Shown here piece by piece: positions 1-7,974 of a stretch of DNA of 64,000 bases. The stretch lies in NCBI GenBank assembly GCA_010093605.1, contig MU004192.1:695774-759773 (forward strand), read 5' to 3'. The position numbers and the translations under genes are program-made. Source of the DNA: Lophium mytilinum. Lineage: Eukaryota; Ascomycota; Dothideomycetes; Mytilinidiales; Mytilinidiaceae. Every line of letters begins with the position of its first letter. Within the stretch, counting starts at the first letter, position 1. A model generated the notes under the pieces. It saw nothing but the letters and a program-made list of their open reading frames with translations, did not search any database and was not told the DNA's origin.

Positions 1-5
1 TTTTC

Positions 6-1880
6 TCAATAGGGCTCATCACTCGTTTTGGTTCTTTTATGTATAAAATGCAACTTATTCGATCTTCTTTTCCGACATTCTACATGAAAACTCTCCATCC
101 TCGTCTTGAATGGGGATCTCCTGAACGCAAAGAACGCTATCAAATATACGCCGGCTCCGAAGAACAAAAGTCCGGCATACGCTACGAACCCCTTCAAATA
201 CTTCGGTGCATCAGTGCCGGGGAACAGATAGCTTCCGTATATCTGCGCCAGGTTGCCCATGCCGTTGATGATGGCCAACGAAATCGCACGCGTCTCTGGC
301 TCCAGAGGACCCATGCTGACGGAAGCATATGAGAGGGCCAGTGGGTTTGCCGTCCAGATGGCGCTGTTAATGAAACAGAGGAAGATGTAGCGAGGAATGT
401 AAGCGTAGATGCCAGCGGTAAGAGCGCAGAATATAGACCCCATGACTAGCACACCACCGGCCATTATAGGACGATAGGAAGGAACCCGATCGGCAATGAT
501 GCAGGTAGGGACCGCAATGGCGAAGGCGACTACGTAAAGAGGAACCGTCATGTATCTATTTGAATGTGAGTTCGAAGTCTCAGTCTAAGTGAATGTTGGA
601 AGCTTACTGTGCTTTTACAGCTGTGTATCCAAGACCCTTCACGAGGGTGGGGTTGAAGTATGAGAGTGAGTAGCAACCGATGATGGTCATGTAGCCTGCG
701 CAAAGCAGCCAAAGCCTCCAATTGCTGATTGCATGAACGAATGCTCGCCAGTGCGTTACTTCAGATCGCTCGCCGGCCTCTCCTCGACTAGTAATTCCGT
801 CCGCTTGCAGCCGAGCTACTGCGAGGTCGCGCTGAGCCTGCGTCAGCTTCTTTGTTGTGGCTGGGTAATCGAGCAGGAAGAAGGGCGCGATTAGAGCAGC
901 GCCGATGGTTGCTACCCCTTCGACGATGAATAACCTGGTGGAAGATTAGTAATGAGCTCAACTTGAACAATGAATGGACCATACCATCTCCACCCCGCAA
1001 TTCCGTACTTCCCATCCAGCGAATCTGTTATTGCTCCTGCGATTATCCCACCGAACGCTCCGGACAAGATGCCTGCACTCAAAAATATCATGAATCGTTT
1101 AGATCTGATATGCAGCATTAGCCCACGTCCCGTGTCAGCTTCTTTGGGACTTACTGTTCATGTCGTCGGTACCATGTAGAGATGATGAAGAGAATAGCAG
1201 GCTATGACTCCCATCAGAAAGTTGCTGCAATAAGATTTTTTCCGCGCAACTCACACTAAAACCCGCCTCCATAATTCCTAGGACGAATCGTACGCCGAGA
1301 AGCTGTGCAGGAGTCTTCACAGCGGACATGGATGCCGCAACGGTGCCCCAGCAAATCATCAGCAACGGGACATAGAATGATGGCCGCCATCGGGACATTA
1401 TCATACTTGAGACAGTCAGTATCGAACATAGCTACCTGAAGATCAAGGTGAGCTTACTTCGAGGGCACCTCGGCCACCACATAGCCGACTTGGAACAGTA
1501 CGATTGTGAGAAAGTACTGTGTATCCGTGAGGCCGATGTCAACGTTCATTCCTGCGACCTTGGCATTGCCTTTCGCGTTTGTGTTAATTCTGCTTTTCGG
1601 GAGACGCATCCTCTAACATACCTATGTTTGTTCGGTCCTAGATTTCAGTTAACATCGTTTGAATAGGCTTATAACACATGCACGCTCATACCATGTAAGA
1701 GAATACATAGAGCACCCATATCGTCGGCATGAGGAAGAAGTCGATCTTCCGCACTAACTTCTTCTCCTCGTCCGTCTTCTTGATGAAGACGGCATCCTCA
1801 AGGTCTTGTTTCCGATCTGTGGTTGCGAGATGGTCTACCGTCTCAACCCAACTTTTAGGGTCCTCAGGGTGTGCTGCCAT
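6..1880 (-). CDS. MFS transporter, allantoate permease (Dal5-like) family
   Basis: Predicted plasma-membrane anion:cation symporter of the fungal Dal5/allantoate permease group, which takes up organic anions, vitamins or ureides; the substrate cannot be told from sequence. Splicing eight exons (complement of 6..555, 608..934, 985..1104, 1155..1201, 1255..1405, 1458..1569, 1622..1637, 1692..1880) keeps the frame and gives 503 aa, the family's usual size. Family landmarks are present: the DRTNIGNAKVAGM loop after TM1, GLTDTQYF, FQVGYVVAEVPSN, RFVLGIMEAGFSP, STWYRRHEQSKR and WRWLFIVEGVAT. The DRTNIG motif is carried mostly by a 16-nt microexon (1622..1637). The tail after the last membrane segment is short and basic. 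The start ATG at 1880 is the first in frame. It lies downstream of the AhpD-like gene on the same strand. Confidence 0.9.
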
Positions 1881-2608
1881 TGTAGAGCGTGTCGTAGATT
1901 AAGAATAGAGACGAATGAAAATAGCAGGAGAAGATAATGATTTGAAAGGCGTAAAGGGCAGAAAACCGAATGGTTGCGGTCTTCTCTCCACTCTGATATA
2001 TAGATTGTCGGAGCATCAAAGCACTAAGGAAATGGGCTTTACATCGACGGCAAGCATTTCCGACTCTGTGGTGCTGAAGGACGCCACCGGCGATTTTGTG
2101 GAGGTACCCCATGGGGAAACTTCAGCGAACTGGGATCACGCTTGCTGCTAGTCGATCCCCACCTTTGCGGCTGCTGATATCCTGCATGATTCAAGCTTGT
2201 TAGTGGCACGGAGATGTGCTCGTGGCCCCGGTAGAGGTGTACTACGAGCCTCCGTGGATCCTGGTATGGTTAAGCTCCAACGTCGTGAGGGGGAGTCGCG
2301 GGCTGATTCATTAGTGGGACGGAGTGATGTGGAGCACGAGTCATGGTCACCATCGATGATGTAAATACAAAGAGATTTGATTTGGAGGTAGTTAAGAGTT
2401 ATCGATGATTGAGTATGATAAAATTTGACGTCCAGTTACTCGTTTACTGCAAGTAGTCAATTGTTAAAAAATCTGGGAATCCGTGTGCTGTTCGAATCGG
2501 GGACTACCCTCGGATGATTCATTGAGACGCCAGCACTGAAGCCGGGCATAAATAGTTCCAAATCTTTCTTTACGCTGGAAGACAATCTTGATTAGATCAA
2601 GGTGTGTG
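1881..2608. other. Intergenic, upstream of the MFS transporter
   Basis: No convincing gene. It holds the presumed promoter of the MFS gene. Two similar short blocks beginning TTAGTGGCACGGAG (about 2199) and TTAGTGGGACGGAG (about 2310) lie about 110 nt apart; their meaning is unclear. Confidence 0.5.
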
Positions 2609-3578
2609 CTACACTTCGTGTTCTATATCCGCCACTCTTGGGACTTTATTCAAGCATACTCCGCAAAAGTCGGCCACCGTTTCAATCTGACCTCACGTTA
2701 GTACAACGCAGTAATCTAGGGTGCCTCATTGAGCGCTCTTATACCGACTTACACATTGCTGAATCGTTTCCGTATCTGAATTACTGATTCCAATACGCCT
2801 GGTGCCTCTCAGGTGCCAATGAGTTTCCCGTGGAAGATTCTGAATCATGATCCCGGACAATACGACAAGTTCTGTGTCGACGTCGTTGAGAATGGTGTGG
2901 TCGGAGAGGTAGAGGCCGTAGGTGATGTTCTTGCTGAGCCAATCTATTCATTGACTGTGTCAGACCGAAAGCAAGCGAAATTAAGAGAACAACTTGGGTT
3001 CCTTACCGAAATCCCTTTGCGATGACAGCGTCTCATCAATTTTGCCCTGATTATGGAGGTATATCCGATCCTGCCATGCATGTCCGCGATTACGGTTTGC
3101 CTCGTCGCATTGCCAACCTTCTCTGCTATTGATCAGCCTACAGTTTCTCAACAAGTTTGGACTGAGCTCGAACCTTGAGAAGGAGTAGTCCTTGTCTTCA
3201 GGCCGGGTGATGGCTTCGATGTCGAATATCGCCTCTAAACACTTGCAAACACCAATGAGTGGCACGAGTTTTACCAAGGCCTCTCGTAACCGCCTCATCA
3301 ATGCTTTGCGAGAATCCGAGCTTGCATACTCCGGTTTGGAGACGAGGTGTTTGTAGAGGGTTGGGGCGAAATCCGGCTTGCTACCGCCGCAGAGAGCTGC
3401 TATCTGGAGCAAACATCAGCAATTGCAGGTTCTAGGGTATACTTGAGGGTATTCCTACAGTGATTAGGTACCACTTGTCATTGCCGACAGTCTTGGATGG
3501 GAATTTGGCCTCAATGGCGTTGAAGAGGGCAACCGCCTCTTCCTCAGACGGCTCAGGGAGTGGCTGTGCTTTGCCCAT
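2609..3578 (-). CDS. AhpD-like / carboxymuconolactone decarboxylase-like fungal protein
   Basis: A 244-aa protein from five exons (complement of 2609..2686, 2753..2943, 3007..3122, 3174..3403, 3459..3578). It matches a widespread fungal family with an AhpD-like all-helical fold, annotated as carboxymuconolactone-decarboxylase-like. Seen in the sequence: N-terminal MGKAQPLPEPSEEEA, then KWYLITIAALCGGSKPDF, LREALVKLVPLIGVCK, EDKDYSFSREGW, NITYGLYLSDH, TELVVLSGIMIQNLP, WHLRGTRRIG and the C-terminal VPRVADIEHEV. The branch site GTACTAAC precedes the last acceptor. The biochemical role of this fungal family is not established, but relatives act in redox or aromatic catabolism. It is transcribed away from the short-chain dehydrogenase over a shared 630-nt promoter. 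Confidence 0.85.
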
Positions 3579-4208
3579 CTTGATTGAAGACTTGAGAGGC
3601 TTGTAGAACGAAGATGAAGAGAGAGCTCGAAAAGGTTGATCGTGGGCCGATGTTCGGAATACCTCCCCTAGAGCTTACTTGATGACGACTACCTCATTTT
3701 ATTGGATGCCTAACCTATCGGGTGGCAGCACCCGGCCTGTACTACCATTCTGGCAATGATTGATATCACTCCATAAAAGCTCGCAGCCTTAATTCTAATA
3801 ACACTGTCTACCTTAAGAAGTTCTTATTGGTGTATAAGTGTCAAACGCGGAACCATACCGCGAGTAGGGCCGACGGAATGAGGTGGGGTGTCACGGCGTC
3901 CAACTTCCCCGCAGCAACCGGAGAGCAAGCTTCCTCCCCGGCCACATGAACATCAGATGATGAATATAGCCAGGGATTGGCTGTTTCGGGCTCAAAATGT
4001 CGTGGATATTAACACGCGTTTCACGGTCTTAATGATCTGAAGTGGAGCCCTGGGTGAAGGTTTCCAAGTGAAAAAGCTTTGTCTCAGAACATACAGAGAC
4101 GTAGCAGAACCACTGCTCACCTTTCACTTTCTCTTCCCTGTCTATTTATTGACTTTCGTTAAGCTTTGAGCGAGAAGTTGAGCTCACCAGCTATTCCTCT
4201 GTTTCAAT
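3579..4208. promoter_or_regulatory. Divergent promoter between the AhpD-like gene and the SDR
   Basis: 630 nt separate the two divergent start codons and contain no ORF of note, so both genes probably share control sequences. A GC hairpin (GGGTGGCAGCACCC, near 3720) is visible. I cannot assign a specific regulator. Confidence 0.5.
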
Positions 4209-5224
4209 ATGTCATCCTCATTTCCCAGCGCGAAGTCAAAGACAGTAATCGTAACAGGCGGCGCCAATGGCATTGGTGCTCAAACTGTCCGTACTTTCCA
4301 CCAAAACGGTTCCAATGTCGTGATAGCGGATTTGCCCTTTGCGAAAGAAGCTGCGGAGGCTCTTATTTCGTCTCTGTCAGATGCGTCTCGAGCTCTGTAT
4401 GTGCCTACCAACATTCTGAATTGGTCCGATATGAAGTTGTTGTATCGCCAAACCGTTGAACAATTTGGCCGAGTTGATATTGTTATCGCCAATGCTGGAG
4501 CTATGGAAAGTAAAGACTTCTACGATTTGGAGACGGACGAGGACGGGGACTTGAAAGAGCCCGTGGAAGCATATAGAATTGTTGACATAAACCTTAGGGG
4601 CACCATGAACAGTATGTAAATGCAATCTCTTAAGCGATTCTGGCTGGGTGCTAACAGTCAGCAGCATTACGCCTCGCGATGCACCACATGCGATCGAACC
4701 CAGTAGGCGCGGACGGCTCGCGGGGCTCTATAGTACTAATAGCGTCAACGTCGGGCTACTTCGGAGGAACAAGTGTCGTCTCATACGTCGCGTCGAAACA
4801 TGGAGTAGTAGGCTTGTTCCGGGCCTCGCAAAAGGCTGCGGATCGATGGAACGTTAAACTCAATGTGGTGGCACCGTTCTTCACACCCACACATATTACC
4901 GGAAGTTACGCGGAGAAATGGAATGAGAGGGGTCTTCCGGCAAACACAGTTGAAGGTGTGGCAGATGCGATCATTCAGACTTCAACCGATGGCGGGAAGA
5001 AAGGGGAGTGCATTTTGGTTAGTTGTCCTGCCTTAAGACTAAGAACCTTACTCTGACATATGGCTCCGTAGGTTGCTGGGAAGCAAATTAAAGAGATCGA
5101 ACTGGCCAGAACGGCACTGGTGAGAGAATGGGTTGGCGAAGACACCGCAAATCTGATGGCCGAAGGAGGGAAGTTCTTTGATGAGCTGGGAGGATATCCA
5201 CTGCCAAAGGCCACGCGAAAGTGA
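4209..5224 (+). CDS. Short-chain dehydrogenase/reductase (classical SDR)
   Basis: NAD(P)-dependent oxidoreductase with a Rossmann fold. Three exons (4209..4611, 4665..5017, 5072..5224) give about 302 aa; the exon 2 acceptor could also be 3 nt earlier. Classical SDR motifs are visible: cofactor glycine motif TGGANGIG near residue 17, an aspartate (IADLP) after strand beta2, NAG in VIANAGAM, an active-site Ser in STSG, and the Tyr-x3-Lys pair in SYVASKHG. The extended C-terminus resembles fungal proteins annotated as 15-hydroxyprostaglandin dehydrogenase-like, but the substrate is unknown. It is divergent from the AhpD-like gene and near a transporter, which suggests a catabolic function; that link is inference. 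Confidence 0.88.
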
Positions 5225-5470
5225 CCGACATGTCTTGATGAAGGAGTATTCATGATGATAGGCCATAGCATCTCGAGGAAATATTCGCTACATGATGGTT
5301 ATTGATGGAAGAAGCAAAACTTGACAAAGGAGTCCAATCGTCCCCTCATGACTTCCACGAGTTATGACCCGGAAGGTAGTACTGTTCTTTACTGCCTTAT
5401 AGAACGAGATCATATCTATATTAACAAGAGAATGATTGCTGTTGAAAGAGGTCAAGTTGCAAAGACATCA

Positions 5471-5487
5471 CACGTGACTGACACGTG
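5471..5487. promoter_or_regulatory. Paired CACGTG E-boxes
   Basis: Two perfect CACGTG hexamers at 5471..5476 and 5482..5487, separated by 5 nt, inside a near-symmetric block (ATCACACGTG..CACGTGATG). CACGTG is the core bound by bHLH factors such as Cbf1 or SrbA relatives. They lie about 260 nt upstream of the F-box start codon. Function is inferred from the motif only. Confidence 0.5.
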
Positions 5488-5498
5488 ATGAAGGGAGT

Positions 5499-5514
5499 GA
5501 CGTCGATCGACGTC
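5499..5514. promoter_or_regulatory. 16-bp perfect palindrome containing CRE-type GACGTC
   Basis: GACGTCGATCGACGTC reads identically on both strands and holds two GACGTC cores of the bZIP/CRE type; the left one is preceded by T, giving TGACGTC. It sits 12 nt after the E-box pair. Confidence 0.5.
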
Positions 5515-5743
5515 TGCTTCGACTTCGATTAACTCTCACATGTTGACATTGACCTCAACTCTACTCACTCTCCCAATGACTTAACATTGATGCGCTCAGT
5601 TCTATAGCCGCCTATCACTGATTTCTCTTATCACTAAGCTTCCCTTCATTCTATAGGTTTAAAAGTACACTTACGAATATCTAAACATCTCAAACTCTCG
5701 AGGCCTCTTACATCTAAGCCCACTGCGCCCATAGCTTACACCT

Positions 5744-7195
5744 ATGGTTAGAAAAGACACTATGAATACTCTCCCAACCGAGCTTCTTCTCCATATCCTC
5801 TCCCACCTCGATGTTCCCCCGCCATCCGTTACACGATTCTCCCACGAGCCTTCTATCCTCCTCACGAAAGCAAAATCTACACCCCTCAAATCCCTGCGCT
5901 TAACATCCCACCGCTTCCATGCTCTCGCTACTCCAATCCTCTTTCGATACTGCGTTCTCAGCCTCGACCACGCGCCACTATTGCTCCCAGTCGACGCGCG
6001 CACCCTAGACGCCATGCAAGCCGCGCTCGAGACACTCTCGCCACACGAGTTGGGAATCTATACAAGGATGAGGGCGAAGCTGGATGCTACACAACCGGGT
6101 GCGTATCGAGAGGACTTCGATACCGTGATGCTGGAGTTTGTCGACGTGAAACCGGGAGACAAGTGGATGGAGCAGTCAGGACGCACATCGTGGGTGCCGC
6201 GGCTACCACCACACTTTCGGGAAATGGCAACGTTCTTAGGCGAGCACAACTTGCGGCATAAGGTGAATGGTCTGGTTGTGGTCGCCCAGCGCGACTACGA
6301 GCCGGATTTTGGATATAGCACCACTACGGTTGACGGGCCGATGTACACGTACCATGCCGTCCAGGACCTCTGGAATAGTGTGTTTACGCTGCTAGATCCG
6401 GAAAGAGTAGTCGTAGCGGCGCCGCCGGGAACGCTCGCGACGTTGACGGAGACGAGTACACTTAGCTCGGATGGCTGGGCGTTTGAGATGTTATGTCATT
6501 ACTTAGAACTACGACAGGACAGACCTAGGAGATCAGAGCGCGAATGGAAGGCAGAGGAGCTAGGGTTTCAGGGCTCGAAGGGCTACGTGCTCGGTGCAGG
6601 CCCAGTAATAGGGGATAGGAGAGGTCTGTTGATCTACGCGCGTCCATGGACGCATATTGGCTACAACGAGGGCAATTCTTTGCCGGTTTATTCCACTTAC
6701 GAATATCATCTCAAGCAGACGCCGAAGGTCCTGTACCTCGTCCTTGCGAGATTAGGCAAGGAGGCGCGCTGTTACGTTCGAAGTTTGACCTTTGTAGCTG
6801 TATTCCCATTTAGCTCACACATGAGGACGATGCTACGGTCTATGGGAAAGGTCCCAACGTTAAAGAACTTGAGAGTACAGTTAGCGCCAGGCAAGGAGAA
6901 TAACGTTCTGACGGATAAAGTCAGGATGAGGAAAGCTCAACGAGGGGACCTCTGGATGGAGCTCGATGGGTGTTATTCGAAGCTGGCGGAATTTTTGTGG
7001 TCCTTGGGTCAAGGGGCAGAGTTTCGCAGCGACGATGGATCAATGGGGTGTGGGGGAGACAGTTTCCAAAGATCGATGAAGAAGATGGGGGACATGTACA
7101 ATCTTGAGAACCCAGAGGAGTTAGTGGAGTGGAAGGAGGAGGCCGGGTGGTGGAGAAGGATTGAACTTCTCAAAGATGCTGAACAGGTTAAGTGA
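5744..7195 (+). CDS. F-box domain protein
   Basis: Single-exon ORF of 483 aa. The N-terminus (TMNTLPTELLLHILSHLDV) fits an F-box, the roughly 45-residue motif that binds Skp1 in SCF ubiquitin ligases. It is followed by LKSLRLTSHRFHALATPILF, the usual fungal F-box continuation. The rest has no repeat type I recognise (no clear LRR, WD40 or Kelch), so any substrate is unknown. An alternative start, ATG at 5762, would drop the first six residues without touching the F-box. The first 250 nt of the coding strand are C-rich and the 3' part is G-rich, as in several genes here. Confidence 0.75.
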   Translation: MVRKDTMNTLPTELLLHILSHLDVPPPSVTRFSHEPSILLTKAKSTPLKSLRLTSHRFHALATPILFRYCVLSLDHAPLLLPVDARTLDAMQAALETLSPHELGIYTRMRAKLDATQPGAYREDFDTVMLEFVDVKPGDKWMEQSGRTSWVPRLPPHFREMATFLGEHNLRHKVNGLVVVAQRDYEPDFGYSTTTVDGPMYTYHAVQDLWNSVFTLLDPERVVVAAPPGTLATLTETSTLSSDGWAFEMLCHYLELRQDRPRRSEREWKAEELGFQGSKGYVLGAGPVIGDRRGLLIYARPWTHIGYNEGNSLPVYSTYEYHLKQTPKVLYLVLARLGKEARCYVRSLTFVAVFPFSSHMRTMLRSMGKVPTLKNLRVQLAPGKENNVLTDKVRMRKAQRGDLWMELDGCYSKLAEFLWSLGQGAEFRSDDGSMGCGGDSFQRSMKKMGDMYNLENPEELVEWKEEAGWWRRIELLKDAEQVK

Positions 7196-7974
7196 TGCTA
7201 CTCCTCTACTCAATTGGTTAAAGTCATGTTAGAGGCTCACGGAAAGCGGCAACGTATTTCCTTCTCGATCCACCAGACTCGACCCAAAGATCTGGATGTG
7301 GCAATAGGGCGTCAAATGAACGGCACGTGATAAACCGTAGAAGCCACTCAAGGATCAAAGGGCGCAGTGCATTCTGCTGCCAGGCAAAGTTGCGGCTCTT
7401 GTCATTACAACATGAAGCCCACATTCACCGGTGTCTAGCCTAGTCTACCCTCGCCTAAGGATCCGGTCAGAACACGTGACAAACTTACCCCCCACAATAT
7501 ATCAGCCTCACCCCTCATCAAGCGCCTCCTCATACTACGGGAAGTTTCTAGCGGATGGTCTCCGAAATGCGGAACGCCAATCTAGGCATCCCTTGTGCTT
7601 TTGCTCAACCGATGCCTCCTCTCAACAAGCTCACTGGCAGCGAGAGATGCGAGTGCTGCGCCTCTCCGCTTTGGCCTTGCAATAGGCCGCCTTCTCTGTG
7701 ATGGTTGGATGGCGATTCTCGTGTCTGCAAGCCTGCATATTGTTGCATGCATAATCAAGGCAGAATGGCACGGCTCAAGGCAACCATCGTGGTGTCCCCC
7801 GCTCTTGAGCGACCTCAGCTTATCCGCCCCCACTGGCATCTGCCTGCAAGACTAAAGAGGCTGAGCATTTGATAAGGAGAGAGAGTATATGTAGGCTGGA
7901 TTCTGGTTCTATTTTAACGCTCTGAGCTCTCCTATATTTCTTTTGCGAAGAGATCATTGCTCCCACCGCATACC
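7196..7974. other. Intergenic, upstream of the RT-related gene
   Basis: 779 nt with only short shadow ORFs. A CACGTGAC box lies near 7474. The last part is presumably the promoter and 5' UTR of the downstream gene. Confidence 0.45.

Larger units (their letters stand above)
5225..5743. other. Intergenic, promoter of the F-box gene
   Basis: 519 nt between the SDR stop and the F-box start. It contains the paired E-boxes and the palindrome listed separately. No other coding or RNA feature is seen. Confidence 0.5.

Noticed and set aside
2480-2515. T-loop-like GTTCGAATC suggesting a tRNA
   Set aside because: The flanking bases do not form the T stem, and no D arm, anticodon arm or acceptor stem can be folded.
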